From Fuerstiella sp. (GTDB lineage Bacteria > Planctomycetota > Planctomycetia > Planctomycetales > Planctomycetaceae): 64,000 bases of DNA. Numbering within the stretch: the first letter of the stretch is position 1; each line of letters starts with the position of its first letter. Below the pieces are notes generated by a model. That model searched no databases. It was not told where the DNA came from and worked only from the letters and a program-made list of their open reading frames with translations. The stretch is from positions 71,838-135,837 of the forward strand of contig JAKVAY010000038.1 of the NCBI GenBank assembly GCA_022447185.1. The letters are read 5' to 3'. The translations under genes were made by a program, and so were the position numbers. This document shows positions 1 to 8,371 of this stretch, in pieces.

Positions 1-807
1 AATTACATCTTCAACCTCTGCTGGCTGCAGTGCGTTGGGAACCAGAATCTGTAGTGAGTCATTCCAGCGAACAATATCAATTCGTTCTCCATTGAGTTCT
101 TCCACGATGCCACGAATTCTTGCACCGCGAACGCCGACACACGCACCGACACAGTCAACTGATGTGTCTGATGATGAAACAGCGACTTTGGACCGATGGC
201 CTGCTTCTCGAGCAATCGACCGAACCTCAATAACATGGTCGTTGATTTCCGGAATTTCAACTTCAAAGAGTCGGCGTACAAAATCGGCATGAGTGCGGGA
301 CAGAATCACTCGTACTCGTGAACCGGACTTTCGAACGTCCAGGACAGACGCTCGCACGCGATCGCCAACTCGATATGTTTCTTTCTGGATCTGTTCACTT
401 CGTGGGAGGATGGCTTCTACGCGACCGAGGTTGACGATCACCGTACCGCGGTCCACACGGGTGACGCTCCCTGAGACAATCTGGCTCTTCAAATCCAGAA
501 ATTCTTCGTAGTGCGTGTCACGCTCAGCCTCACGGATTTTTTGGATCATCACCTGCTTGGCTGTTTGAGCTGAGATCCGACCGAGGAGGTCTCCCAGCAG
601 ATCGGATTCCAGTTGTGCACCATCGCACGTCAGAGAGGGCTCGCCGGTAATCCGATCCACGTGAACGATGAGTTCTTCTTCTTCCGAAAAATGCTTTCGT
701 GCCGCTGAGAGGATCGCCTGCTCAATGCCTTCGAAAACGATTTCCGGATCAATCGATTTGTCACGATGAATCGCATCGACGATCCGCAGAATTTCGGGTC
801 CGTTCAT
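1..807 (-). CDS. nusA: Transcription termination/antitermination factor NusA (5' part, runs off the left edge)
   Basis: The first 269 codons of NusA are read from an ATG at 807 to the window edge without a stop. The protein begins [18 protein letters not shown], then the NusA N-terminal RNA-polymerase-binding domain, an S1-like domain (around residues 135-200, with the run [16 protein letters not shown]) and the start of the first KH domain with [15 protein letters not shown]. NusA binds RNA polymerase and nascent RNA and controls pausing, intrinsic termination and antitermination. No strong Shine-Dalgarno precedes the ATG. The start lies about 30 bases after a perfect intrinsic-terminator hairpin in the same orientation, which suggests attenuation of this gene. 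In many bacteria infB follows nusA; that would lie beyond the window. Confidence 0.95.
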   Translation of the reverse strand, partial: MNGPEILRIVDAIHRDKSIDPEIVFEGIEQAILSAARKHFSEEEELIVHVDRITGEPSLTCDGAQLESDLLGDLLGRISAQTAKQVMIQKIREAERDTHYEEFLDLKSQIVSGSVTRVDRGTVIVNLGRVEAILPRSEQIQKETYRVGDRVRASVLDVRKSGSRVRVILSRTHADFVRRLFEVEIPEINDHVIEVRSIAREAGHRSKVAVSSSDTSVDCVGACVGVRGARIRGIVEELNGERIDIVRWNDSLQILVPNALQPAEVEDVI

Positions 808-839
808 GCTCAAGAGTCGCCCAGCAAAGACGCTATAAC

Positions 840-868
840 AAAAAAAAAGTGGGACATTGTCCCACTTT
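840..868 (-). terminator. Intrinsic terminator hairpin just upstream of nusA
   Basis: On the minus strand a perfect 10-bp stem (846-855 paired with 859-868, 3-nt loop) is followed directly by a run of T residues (840-848 as A on the plus strand). This is a textbook Rho-independent terminator. It ends about 30 bases before the nusA ATG and is oriented to stop transcription running into nusA. It may end a short upstream RNA or act as an attenuator. Confidence 0.85.
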
Positions 869-1211
869 ATAGTAGTGCCACTGACCATCCTGCGACGGCC
901 CGGCCCAACCGGCCTTTACGCGTGCTCTGATGGCCGGAGTCCTTCCCCGGAAGAGCAACACGTCAGGTGATGGGATAATTCACATGTCCATCTTCACTTC
1001 CTCGGTCCCGGATGGTGATTGACACCACCTGCCGTTGAGAAAACTGAGTCCGGAGCAACTCAGGAACAAGCCCCGAGTTACACAGTCCAATTACAAACGA
1101 TACTCTGATGAATTCAATCTGTCAACAGTCGGGATATGCCTGCCGAAACCGGGAATCAGTATACTGGTGACTGACATTGGTAGCGGAAGACATTCTACTT
1201 TACATCGTCTA
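869..1211 (-). other. Structured nusA leader or candidate non-coding RNA
   Basis: No convincing protein is encoded in this stretch. On the minus strand it folds into several local hairpins: an 8-bp stem (1079-1072 with 1064-1057, loop GCTTGTT), a 7-bp stem near 1030-1010 (GGTGGTG with CACCATC), and GC-rich pairing around 900-935. It then runs into the terminator at 840-868. I could not match it to SRP RNA, RNase P RNA, tmRNA or 6S RNA from the conserved motifs I know. It may be a leader that regulates nusA or an independent small RNA. Confidence 0.35.
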
Positions 1212-1415
1212 TCACGGTTGTCCCTGGACACTGTCACGAGCGAGTTGTCGAGCGGACCTGTAGGCGTGTTTGACCGTAAATATTCGAGATTCAATCTGCT
1301 CTGCCGTAAAGTATCGTCCCGGTTCGCTTCCGGGCAGGCCGGCCAAAGAGATTGTAAGCGGCAGAAGATCCAGGAATTCTTTGTAGCGCCGCTGTTGTTC
1401 AGACTGTTCAGCCAT
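1212..1415 (-). CDS. Small conserved protein of unknown function (67 aa)
   Basis: The chosen start is the ATG at 1415, giving MAEQSEQQRRYKEFLDLL; it has a strong Shine-Dalgarno (GGAGGG) about 9 bases upstream. A longer reading from 1484 lacks such a site. The product is a soluble 67-residue protein with motifs LPLTISLAGLPGSEPGRYF and EQIESRIFTVKHAYRSAR. The text resembles small proteins I associate with planctomycetes, but I know no function. It has no signal peptide, membrane segment or cysteine pair. It lies upstream of the nusA leader on the same strand, so it could share transcription with nusA up to the terminator. Confidence 0.65.
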   Translation of the reverse strand: MAEQSEQQRRYKEFLDLLPLTISLAGLPGSEPGRYFTAEQIESRIFTVKHAYRSARQLARDSVQGQP

Positions 1416-1826
1416 AGATTGGTCCCTCCGGGTATTCTTGTGATCGCTGCGGGATCCAGAGTTCCATTGGGCGGGTCTCGACACGCGACTCTCCCAGTCT
1501 AGAACTTTAAGTGATATTTGACCAATTTACCGGGACGAATCAGGTAGATTGTGGGGACTGGTTGCGAACAGCATTCGAGTACGGATCTGTTGTCGGTCTC
1601 ATGGCTTCTGAAGATTCCGGTATCAGAAACACAGAGTGCGAATGGTCACGTTTCCAAACTGCGATACCACGCTGGCTGTGAGAATGGTCTGATTGTCCGG
1701 CACTCAATCGGTAAAACACGTTAACTTGAACCCGGACAGGACCACGCATCGCTTCCAGTGGCCTGAACATTTTCGCACAGAGAGTGCGAATGCCTGGCTG
1801 TTTTATTCGCAACCCCTGCGCCGATT
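1416..1826. other. Intergenic region, no gene recognised
   Basis: About 410 bases between the FHA protein and the 67-aa gene, both on the minus strand. Open frames here have no recognisable protein features. The stretch must hold the promoter of the 67-aa gene, but I could not place one with confidence. Confidence 0.4.
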
Positions 1827-2777
1827 CTAGCCTGGGCGTCTTTGAGTATGCTGACGGATGATATCAGCTGCTGCGCCGGTTGAATCGCCGTCATTAGCAT
1901 TACCACTCTGTGCAGATTGTGCTGACGCCGCCGCTTTCGGCGGTTCATTGGTGGCACCCGTTTCTGATGGGTCCGGTAGGTTGACGTCAAGACTTGGCTC
2001 GTTTGCGGGTGGAATTTGCTGATCCGGAATCAGCGGTGATGACTGTTGCTGAAATCCAGGCATCATGGGTTGCGGCTGTGGTGGATAACCCAAGGGCGGA
2101 TAGACGGGCATCGGTTGCTGCGGCATCGGTTGCTGCGGCATGGGTTGCTGCGGCATGGGTTGCTGCGGCATCGGTTGCTGCTGCATCGGTTGCTGCTGGT
2201 ACGGATAGCCACCATACACCTGGCCTGGATAACTCATTGGCTGATAGGGCGTCTGCCCAGGGACCATCCCCTGCTGAGGTATTACAGTGGTGGGGCTGGT
2301 GACTGGCTGCGGCTGGTCAATCGGAGTTGTCAAATCCTGGGGGACACTCAACGGAGGTCCATCAATCGGCTCATTTTGCTCAGTTGCATGGTCCGATGTC
2401 GAATCTTCCGAAGGAGTTGTGAATTCCATTACTGTTTCGGCATTCGAAACAACAGTTTCGTCCCCACTCGCAGAAGCGGGATTCAACACTCTAAACTCAA
2501 ACTCAAGATTGCCGACGACGACTCTGTCTCCCGCGACCAGAGTTGTCTCTTTAACGATTCGTTCGCCATTCACAGTTGTGCCGTTGGTGCTGCCAAGATC
2601 ACGCAGACGCACAGAATATTCATCGATGGCGAAGACGCAGTGATGCCGGCTAACCAGCTCACTATTCGGACGGAGCTGACAATCGCTCTCGCGCCCAATC
2701 AAAAACTTTCGACCATTCAGTGGGATAACCTGTCCGGCATGTTTACCACCAAGGACGTGAAGTTCGCTTTCGATCAT
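1827..2777 (-). CDS. FHA-domain protein with a Pro/Gln/Met-rich repeat tail
   Basis: Residues 1-100 form a forkhead-associated domain: the core IGRESDCQLRPNSELVSRHHC carries the phosphothreonine-binding Gly-Arg, Ser-Arg-His and downstream LGSTNGTTVNGE elements. FHA domains bind phosphothreonine peptides and usually act as adaptors for Ser/Thr kinases. After an acidic Ser/Thr linker (about 105-165) comes a long disordered tail with tandem PMPQQ repeats (about 200-230) and an Asn/Ser-rich C-terminus. There is no signal peptide or membrane segment, so it is probably cytoplasmic. A GGAG element lies about 13 bases before the ATG. No kinase or phosphatase gene is adjacent. The partner is unknown. 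Confidence 0.85.
   Translation of the reverse strand: MIESELHVLGGKHAGQVIPLNGRKFLIGRESDCQLRPNSELVSRHHCVFAIDEYSVRLRDLGSTNGTTVNGERIVKETTLVAGDRVVVGNLEFEFRVLNPASASGDETVVSNAETVMEFTTPSEDSTSDHATEQNEPIDGPPLSVPQDLTTPIDQPQPVTSPTTVIPQQGMVPGQTPYQPMSYPGQVYGGYPYQQQPMQQQPMPQQPMPQQPMPQQPMPQQPMPVYPPLGYPPQPQPMMPGFQQQSSPLIPDQQIPPANEPSLDVNLPDPSETGATNEPPKAAASAQSAQSGNANDGDSTGAAADIIRQHTQRRPG
2109..2198 (-). repeat. Tandem 15-bp repeat encoding PMPQQ in the FHA protein tail
   Basis: About six consecutive 15-bp units (plus-strand form CATCGGTTGCTGCGG with C/G or G/T variation) encode the pentapeptide PMPQQ. The first five are nearly identical and the last diverges. Such arrays can change copy number by slippage and would then change the length of the disordered tail without a frameshift. 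Confidence 0.85.
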
Positions 2778-3168
2778 ATCTTTTGGGTCACTCCATAAAC
2801 CGCAACGTGATGCGCCGCTGCTGCGCTATGCAATTCAGGGGAACGCAAGTTACACGGAGATGTGGTATGGCGATGAATTACCAGCCGTAAGCAAGTCCAC
2901 AGAACGCGGACACGCAAATTGACGAGAGTTGGAGTATGACAACCCATGTCAGTGAGATAAACACCGCCAGCCCCACATTTTTTCGGTCTAATTGAAATTT
3001 AACGGGGGCTCCTCAAGCCGATCAGGGGTGTGGAATGGTCTGTAAAGGTGTCTTAGTGTTGATCAGTTTATTGATGTTGCTATAGGTCATATGTTAAAAA
3101 TAGGAGGTTTGCATTGAGTAGTTAAATTCAGTTATTCGTTTACGTCAGGCTGGTTGCAGGCCCATTAG
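2778..3168. other. Intergenic region, no gene recognised
   Basis: About 390 bases upstream of the FHA gene and before the transposase remnant. I see no coding sequence. A perfect AGGAGG at about 3103-3108 sits before a TTG that is followed after two codons by a stop, so it does not begin a real gene; it may be a decayed start. Confidence 0.35.
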
Positions 3169-3432
3169 ATGGCAGTTTCGTCGATTCAGGAACACTTTGA
3201 CGAACCTGCAGACCTTTGGCTGTGAGGAACCCACTTATCCGCTGATGAGAAGGTCGTCATAATTCTTTGTACAGTGAGGTTTGGACGGACGAAGAAGGGC
3301 TGGTTGGGGCAGTTTCTGGATTTCTCCATCGGGATCCGATCGCATGGTTGGTTCAACGCGGTGATTGGATCCGTGCGTCCGGTCTGATTTGAGAAGTGTG
3401 TGCTGATCTGGATCACAACGACCTGGCAAAAT
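3169..3432 (+). pseudogene. Decayed N-terminal fragment of an ISAs1-type (H-repeat) transposase
   Basis: Reading from the ATG at 3169 gives MAVSSIQEHFDEPADLW, a stop, then about 45 residues including EKVVIILCTVRFGR, WLGQFLDFSIGIRSHGWF, another stop, and FEKCVLIWI. This order matches the N-terminal region of ISAs1-family transposases as I know them: a short N-terminal helix, a VVIxLCAV segment, then WLxxFLxLPNGIPSHDTF and a Phe-Glu-x-Cys-Phe-x-x-Trp segment. Two in-frame stops and a shortened spacer after residue 18 show decay, and the DDE catalytic part is absent. No inverted repeats were found. This is the only mobile-element trace in the window. Confidence 0.7.
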
Positions 3433-3501
3433 TCCTGTTTAAAAATGACGTGACACGCAATTGTTCTGGTGTTCAGGTTGAGATCATAACTTTGTCATTC
3501 A

Positions 3502-4305
3502 TTAAGCGTTGGCAGCAGTCCGATGGACTGCTCCTCGATTCTGTGTCTCCAGAATGGCGAACGTCAAATGACGTTCGCGTTCTGTATACTCTGACGTCAC
3601 TTGAGCGTCCCGGATTGAATTCGCCAGTTTACCTGGCAACGCATCTGCGAAACTGGAAAAATCGAAGGTGGGAAACAGATTGCAGAGGCCCCTTGCAGTG
3701 GGCAGCAGAGGTGATGAATTTAACAAAATGGTGCCGTGCTGGAGGACGGTCCCCCTTCGCCTGCGCTGAGCGCTTCCAGCAATCTTCGGATGTCCGGCAA
3801 TGTGGTCACCAACCGCGACCAAATCCCGAGGATCGGACCGCAGAAAACAAAAAAACTGTTCGTCTTCGTCGCGGTTATCCGATTCGGGACGATCATCCTG
3901 CAGTGGGTATTCTGTCCGAAATCCGACGGTCACGCCACAGGACTTCAGTAAGTCTGCGATCGCCCCGTGAACGAGTTGGTACAGCCGTAATGGCTCGTGC
4001 CGCAGAGGATGTGTTCGAGGGACGACGCACGAATATGTCAGCTCATGATGATGCAGAATGGCTCCGCCGCCTGTGACCCGCCGGACACGCGGGCAGTCAG
4101 CCAGTTTTTCATCGGTGAATGACGTATCGAAGTTCTGAAAATAGCCGAGTGAAATCGTAGGTTCTGACCACTGGTAAACTCGTACGACTGGTGCCGCCGG
4201 TTGCTCATCGGCGGCCTGCAGCAGCGCTCCGTCGACTGCCATGTTGACCGATCCGGCCAGAGGAGCCGGCTCGACGATGACACGACAGGCAGTGGTGGTG
4301 CACAT
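3502..4305 (-). CDS. lipM: Octanoyltransferase LipM-like (lipoate/biotin ligase A/B fold)
   Basis: A 267-aa member of the BPL/LplA/LipB fold. It shows the family signature RRVTGGGAILHHHELTYS (about residues 75-93), a Cys in EQFFCFLRSDP that corresponds to the acyl-thioester cysteine of LipM, and the lysine motif HPKIAGSAQRRRRG followed by LQHGTILL. LipM moves octanoate from acyl carrier protein to lipoyl domains, the first step of lipoic acid synthesis. LplA-type ligase activity cannot be excluded from sequence alone, but the cysteine favours LipM. It starts 5 bases after the rpiB stop, so it is the last gene of a ywlE-rpiB-lipM operon. Confidence 0.85.
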   Translation of the reverse strand: MCTTTACRVIVEPAPLAGSVNMAVDGALLQAADEQPAAPVVRVYQWSEPTISLGYFQNFDTSFTDEKLADCPRVRRVTGGGAILHHHELTYSCVVPRTHPLRHEPLRLYQLVHGAIADLLKSCGVTVGFRTEYPLQDDRPESDNRDEDEQFFCFLRSDPRDLVAVGDHIAGHPKIAGSAQRRRRGTVLQHGTILLNSSPLLPTARGLCNLFPTFDFSSFADALPGKLANSIRDAQVTSEYTERERHLTFAILETQNRGAVHRTAANA

Positions 4306-4310
4306 TTCGC

Positions 4311-4793
4311 TTACCCGCCGCAGCCGGGTGTTTCGGAAGCAAAGGGGTTGCTGGCGTCGCGTTCAATGTCTGCGATCTTTTCAATTCGTCTTGCGTGCCG
4401 CCCTTCTTCGAAATCGGTCGACAGCCAGATCTGGATCATTTGTTCAGCCAACTGATCACTGAGCTGATTTGCAGACAGACAAAGTATGTTCGCGTCATTG
4501 TGGAGTCGACTGTATTCAGCAGTGACTGTATCATGGCAGGGAGCAGCGCGCACGCCTGCGAATTTGTTTGCTGTGATACACATACCAATACCGGTACCGC
4601 AGATCAGGATACCTCGGTTGTGTTCATCTGCCGCGACCGACGCCGCAACGCGTGCGGCATAGTCCGGGTAGTCCACACTGTCACCTGATTCCGGACCGAG
4701 ATCGTCCACGTCAAATCCCAGATTTTCGATGGTCTGTTGCAGACGGCTTTTCATTTGGAATCCACGGTGGTCGCTGGCAATGGCGATTCTCAT
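4311..4793 (-). CDS. rpiB: Ribose-5-phosphate isomerase B (RpiB/LacA/LacB family)
   Basis: A 160-aa protein of the usual RpiB length. The N-terminal phosphate-binding segment MRIAIASDHRGFQMKSRL, the SVDYPDYA motif, and CGTGIGMCITANKFAGVRAA (catalytic Cys region) with the later HNDANILCLSANQLS are all diagnostic. It interconverts ribulose-5-phosphate and ribose-5-phosphate in the pentose phosphate pathway. Its start overlaps the stop of the upstream phosphatase gene by 4 bases (ATGA type), so the two are translationally coupled. The short Ser/Thr/Gly-rich C-terminal tail is not conserved in the family. Confidence 0.95.
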   Translation of the reverse strand: MRIAIASDHRGFQMKSRLQQTIENLGFDVDDLGPESGDSVDYPDYAARVAASVAADEHNRGILICGTGIGMCITANKFAGVRAAPCHDTVTAEYSRLHNDANILCLSANQLSDQLAEQMIQIWLSTDFEEGRHARRIEKIADIERDASNPFASETPGCGG

Positions 4794-5269
4794 GATTTTG
4801 TGTCGTCTTTCCTAATGAGGTCATCTGCAATCCATCGGATAGCTTCCGTAAGTTGATCGGCACATTCTCGATATACTTCAGTTCCGCCTCCGATCGGGTC
4901 TGAGATATCCTGTCCGTTCTGAGTCAGCAGCTGCATCCGTCCGATCAGGTCCGGACGTGCTTCCTGAAGAACAGACAAATGTGATTGTGTCATTGCATAG
5001 ACATGATCGCACTCCGAGAGAATTTCTGCAGTCACCGGCCGACTCAGGTGATCGGACAGGTCGATCCCTCGTTCCCGCAGCAATTCAACCGCTTGCTGAG
5101 TGGCAGGAGAATTGTCCACCGCCGCGATGCCGGCCGACAGAATGTCGTATCCGCTGCGTCTGAGTTCGTCTTCCGTGCAACCAAGCCGTTCGCTGAACAT
5201 ATTGCGAAAAATTGCTTCCGCCATTGGGCTTCGGCATGTGTTTCCAGTACATACAAACAGCACCCTCAA
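4790..5269 (-). CDS. Low-molecular-weight protein phosphatase, YwlE-like (arginine/tyrosine phosphatase)
   Basis: A 159-aa LMW-PTP fold protein with the P-loop FVCTGNTCRSPMAEAIF (Cys-x5-Arg) and the distal DP catalytic acid in QDISDPIGGG. The Thr in CTGNTC is the residue that marks protein-arginine phosphatases such as Bacillus YwlE rather than tyrosine phosphatases. Arginine phosphatase activity is therefore likely, but it is inferred from this one residue. The start is TTG at 5269, supported by AAGGA 8 bases upstream; the next in-frame GTG would remove two residues. It is the first gene of the operon with rpiB and lipM. No McsB-like arginine kinase is seen in the window. Confidence 0.88.
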   Translation of the reverse strand: MRVLFVCTGNTCRSPMAEAIFRNMFSERLGCTEDELRRSGYDILSAGIAAVDNSPATQQAVELLRERGIDLSDHLSRPVTAEILSECDHVYAMTQSHLSVLQEARPDLIGRMQLLTQNGQDISDPIGGGTEVYRECADQLTEAIRWIADDLIRKDDTKS

Positions 5270-5751
5270 AGAGTATTCCTTTCCTGATTTCGGAATAAGG
5301 CGCGGTTGTTCTTCTTACCTTTCCACCGGAAGAAGCGTCCTCGAACACCTTCGATATTACGGAGTTCCGTTGAGAAGACTTCGGAACAAAGCCTGGCGGT
5401 CCACCCGATTGGGGGATTTCGCTGACGTGATTTGCGACATCATGCCGGGAGTTCAGCGAAATCTCAAGGGGCTGCGTGTTATGATCGTCCGAATCCAGCC
5501 CGTGGTCGGGCGCAAGGAACGAAAATTTGCAGCTGTAACACATTTGCTGTAAATAGTTTATGGATAAAACATGTTTCCTGAGACAATCGAGGTGATTGAA
5601 GGTCCGTTGGAGTCGTACTGTACGGCTAACCAGCGGCTGACATGTTAGAAATCGTTGTTCGGTAGAATCAACGAGGAATCATTCGCGGGCACCGGCGAAA
5701 TGTACTGTGTGAACGTGTCGACAAATCGCTGCAACGTCAGGATGGGCCACT
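5270..5751. other. Divergent intergenic region, no gene recognised
   Basis: About 480 bases between the minus-strand phosphatase operon and the plus-strand methyltransferase. Both promoters must lie here. Open frames on both strands show no family features, and I could not place promoters with confidence. Confidence 0.4.
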
Positions 5752-6498
5752 GTGGTAAAAAAACTGGTGACAACATTGCAAAAGTCCGCGAAACAGCAGG
5801 TTCGCCGGTTTGCAGAGTTTCGCGGAATTCAGCGGCAGTCGCTCAATCACTATCAGAGTTCTGTTCGACGGCTGTACGACGGGCCGCAGGGTGCCGTTCT
5901 GCGATACAGCAGCCTGTTGTCTTTGCACGACCCGCTGATGGGCCAGTTGTTTCGGTCCGGACGCTTCGATGCTTCACGTTTCGAAACGATTCTGGATGTC
6001 GGATCGGGAGCCGGCCAGATTATCCGTCATCTTTTGCGAACGACGTCGGATGCCACAAGGATCGTAGGATTTGATTTGTCAGCCGAGATGTTGCGCCGGG
6101 CCAGAGGACGTCTCAAGTCTGACCGTCCAAGTTTCGTGGCAGCTGACATGATGCAGATGCCGTTTCGCGACGAGTCATTCGACTGCATTACCTGTGGCTA
6201 TGTCCTCGAGCATCTGCCTGATCCCCAGCCTGGCTTGGCAGAGTTCTCGCGAGTTCTCAAGCCGCGCGGCACGATTCTGCTGCTTGCGACGGAGGACTCA
6301 TTTTCCGGTCTGCTCACGAGTCATACGTGGAAATGTCGCACGTTTTCACGCAATGAACTCAGGGTGGTTTGCGGGGAAGTTGGACTCACATGGGAACAGG
6401 AATTGTGGTTTACCCGATTACATGAGATGTTGCGACTGGGTGGAATCCTGGTGGAACTCGTGAAGCAGCCTTTGCGCGATCCGGTGTCGCAGGTCTGA
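5752..6498 (+). CDS. Class I SAM-dependent methyltransferase
   Basis: A 248-aa protein with the canonical Rossmann-type motifs: motif I TILDVGSGAGQIIRHLL (about residues 79-95), the acidic residue after strand 2 in IVGFDLSAEML, motif II/III FVAADMMQMPFRDESFDCI, and YVLEHLPDPQPGLAEFSRVLKPRG typical of the UbiE/COQ5-Methyltransf_11 group. It uses S-adenosylmethionine; the substrate cannot be named. The N-terminal 50 residues are basic and helical. Translation starts at GTG 5752 with AGGA about 12 bases upstream. It stands alone, convergent with the inositol-phosphatase-family gene 33 bases downstream. Confidence 0.88.
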   Translation: MVKKLVTTLQKSAKQQVRRFAEFRGIQRQSLNHYQSSVRRLYDGPQGAVLRYSSLLSLHDPLMGQLFRSGRFDASRFETILDVGSGAGQIIRHLLRTTSDATRIVGFDLSAEMLRRARGRLKSDRPSFVAADMMQMPFRDESFDCITCGYVLEHLPDPQPGLAEFSRVLKPRGTILLLATEDSFSGLLTSHTWKCRTFSRNELRVVCGEVGLTWEQELWFTRLHEMLRLGGILVELVKQPLRDPVSQV

Positions 6499-6531
6499 AG
6501 CGAGAGGGGCAGCTCCGGATTTTCGTTCATT

Positions 6532-7452
6532 TCATTTGTAACGTATCAAATCCCAATTCTGCGCCAGGTTACACAGCTGGTCGATGATTCTCGGGTCTTC
6601 ACTGCACGCAATAATTCCGGAAAAACGCAGCATGTTAGCGCGTTCGTCCATCCAAAGATTGTTGTACCGTACAGGTTCGCGGTTATCGGCACGGACGGCA
6701 TCACCACCCAGAACGCGGGCAATATGCATCGAGACCGGGAAATCATAGATATTTGGCGTGTGAATCAGCGATCCTCCATATTCACCGGTTGCCATAAACG
6801 GGTAGATGCTGCCTGGCATTTCGTCGGAGGTTCGTCCCTTTAATCCCAGAGCATCCACTTCCCTGGCTCGAGCTGCGTCCTCGTTCTGAAACCCAATGAG
6901 ATAAATTCCGCTTCCAGGGCTGCAGCGGTCTTTACTCAGATCAGGCAGACCATTCAGGACAGCACGGGCAGGCAGAGTGACATCATCCGGGCCACAAACG
7001 ATCCTGGTATTTGTGACTTCGGTCCATGTTCCTGTCGGACCCATTTCGGGTGCGTATACCAGTGAGTAGCAGGGGGTCTCTGCGTCGTGAAGATGCACAA
7101 TCACCGAATACCCGTTTCCCGTTCGATCTCGAAATTGTTTTGTTCCGTCGATCGGGTCAATCGAAATCGATAGTTCAGCCGCTTTGGCGAACAGTGTCAT
7201 GTCACCAGTGGATTCTTCACCTTCGATTCTGCATTCCCGCAGAATCGGATCGGCATCCCGTAGTGCGGCAACAATCAGTTCCTGAACCGACAGGTCAGCC
7301 AGTGTCAACGCATCCGTATTGGAACTGCCACTCGATTTGCCGTCGAGCGCAATGTCAAATTGTCTCAGTCTTCGAGCCACCGCCCCGCTCCAGCGAAGAA
7401 CGGGTGGCAGTACCTGCGAGAGTTCAGTAATAATTTGATCGCGCGAGGACAT
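6532..7452 (-). CDS. Inositol monophosphatase/CysQ-family phosphatase
   Basis: A 306-aa member of the Mg-dependent, Li-sensitive phosphatase superfamily. Metal-binding motifs are visible: EGEEST (about residue 80), SIDPIDGTKQF (about 98-108), and a C-terminal YDFPVSMHIARVLGG in place of the usual WDxAA. Members hydrolyse inositol phosphates, 3'-phosphoadenosine 5'-phosphate or fructose-1,6-bisphosphate; the exact substrate is not clear here. It starts 6 bases after the ATP-grasp gene and is the last gene of the cyclophilin-mch-ATP-grasp run. That position raises the possibility of a role in H4MPT cofactor or C1 metabolism, but this is inference from gene order only. Confidence 0.85.
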   Translation of the reverse strand: MSSRDQIITELSQVLPPVLRWSGAVARRLRQFDIALDGKSSGSSNTDALTLADLSVQELIVAALRDADPILRECRIEGEESTGDMTLFAKAAELSISIDPIDGTKQFRDRTGNGYSVIVHLHDAETPCYSLVYAPEMGPTGTWTEVTNTRIVCGPDDVTLPARAVLNGLPDLSKDRCSPGSGIYLIGFQNEDAARAREVDALGLKGRTSDEMPGSIYPFMATGEYGGSLIHTPNIYDFPVSMHIARVLGGDAVRADNREPVRYNNLWMDERANMLRFSGIIACSEDPRIIDQLCNLAQNWDLIRYK

Positions 7453-7458
7453 GGAGAA

Positions 7459-8343
7459 TCAATCCTGAGTTATCCAGTTGAACAGTCTTAATGGAACAGA
7501 AACGTCACACACTTTCTGCAGCGCCCTCCAGCCTGGAACGGCATTCACTTCCAGGACTCTGGCGGTTCGGTCCGAATCATAAATGACGTCAACCCCACAG
7601 AACACACATCGGGTCGCAGCAGCTGCACGCACCGCCAGATTGATTTCGTCTTCGTTTGGTGTCCAGGGGGTACACAGGCCTGCTTGTGATGCATTTGTTC
7701 GAAAGTCACCTTGTGGAGCGGTCCGTTTCATCGATCCGATCACCTGACCATCCAGCAGCAGAATTCGGTAGTCACTACTGACGCATGGAATGAACCGCTG
7801 CAGATACATTACAGCTCCGATTCGTTCCAGGCTCCGGAATACACGCCATGCAAGATCCGGACTGTCGACTCGAATTATTCCGCGGCCTTCCGAACCAAAG
7901 AGTGGCTTAACAACAATGTCACCACCCAGCTGTTCACAGAGCTGCATGGCTGATTCGGAGTCTTCGCATACGGCAGTGTCGGGTACCGGTACACCGGCAC
8001 TGATCAGCTTTTGAGTCGTGAGCCATTTGTCGACTGCGCACTCGACAGCCTTTGGTGAATTGACAATTCTGACACCGCACTCTTCCAGTCCGCACAGCAT
8101 ATCCATCCGGGTGACGATACGTTCCAGTGATCCGGGGGGCATCGTTCGAACAATGATTGCATCGAGTTCATGCAGAGTGGTTTCACCGCTGACGAACTGC
8201 AGTGTCTTGCAGTCCGTACTGGCCATTAACGATGGAAACACGAGTGGCAGGACGACGTGCCCCAGTTCCTTTCCGGTCCGGCAAAGTTCTTCCACATACC
8301 AACTGCCCTCATTTCCCAGAATACCAATTCTCATGGCCGTCAT
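7459..8343 (-). CDS. RimK-like ATP-grasp ligase next to mch (possible H4MPT glutamate ligase)
   Basis: A 294-aa ATP-grasp protein. Visible elements are the preATP-grasp start MRIGILGNEGSW, CAVDKWLTTQKLISAGVPVP, the ATP-binding loop DIVVKPLFGSEGRGI, the DYRILLLDGQVIGSMKR strand, and the metal-binding end RVLEVNAVPGW. This is the RimK/MptN type, which joins L-glutamate to an acceptor carboxylate. Because it follows mch by 28 bases in one operon, it is a candidate for glutamylation of methanopterin. That role is inferred; RimK-type enzymes have many substrates. The start at 8343 (MTAMRIG) or 8334 (MRIG) is uncertain; an ORF extension to 8388 would overlap mch by 17 bases and looks less likely. 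Confidence 0.85.
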   Translation of the reverse strand: MTAMRIGILGNEGSWYVEELCRTGKELGHVVLPLVFPSLMASTDCKTLQFVSGETTLHELDAIIVRTMPPGSLERIVTRMDMLCGLEECGVRIVNSPKAVECAVDKWLTTQKLISAGVPVPDTAVCEDSESAMQLCEQLGGDIVVKPLFGSEGRGIIRVDSPDLAWRVFRSLERIGAVMYLQRFIPCVSSDYRILLLDGQVIGSMKRTAPQGDFRTNASQAGLCTPWTPNEDEINLAVRAAAATRCVFCGVDVIYDSDRTARVLEVNAVPGWRALQKVCDVSVPLRLFNWITQD

Positions 8344-8371
8344 TCCGGATTCCGGACAAAGCCGGCAGAAT

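Noticed and set aside
1035-1502. 155-aa plus-strand ORF
   Set aside because: Overlaps the better supported 67-aa gene and the nusA leader; no recognisable protein features.
2046-2798. 250-aa plus-strand ORF over the FHA gene
   Set aside because: His/Leu/Arg repeat shadow of the tandem PMPQQ array; the FHA frame on the other strand has clear domain support.
5085-5552. Two overlapping 150-aa frames on opposite strands upstream of the phosphatase
   Set aside because: No family similarity; they overlap the start of the well-supported phosphatase gene.
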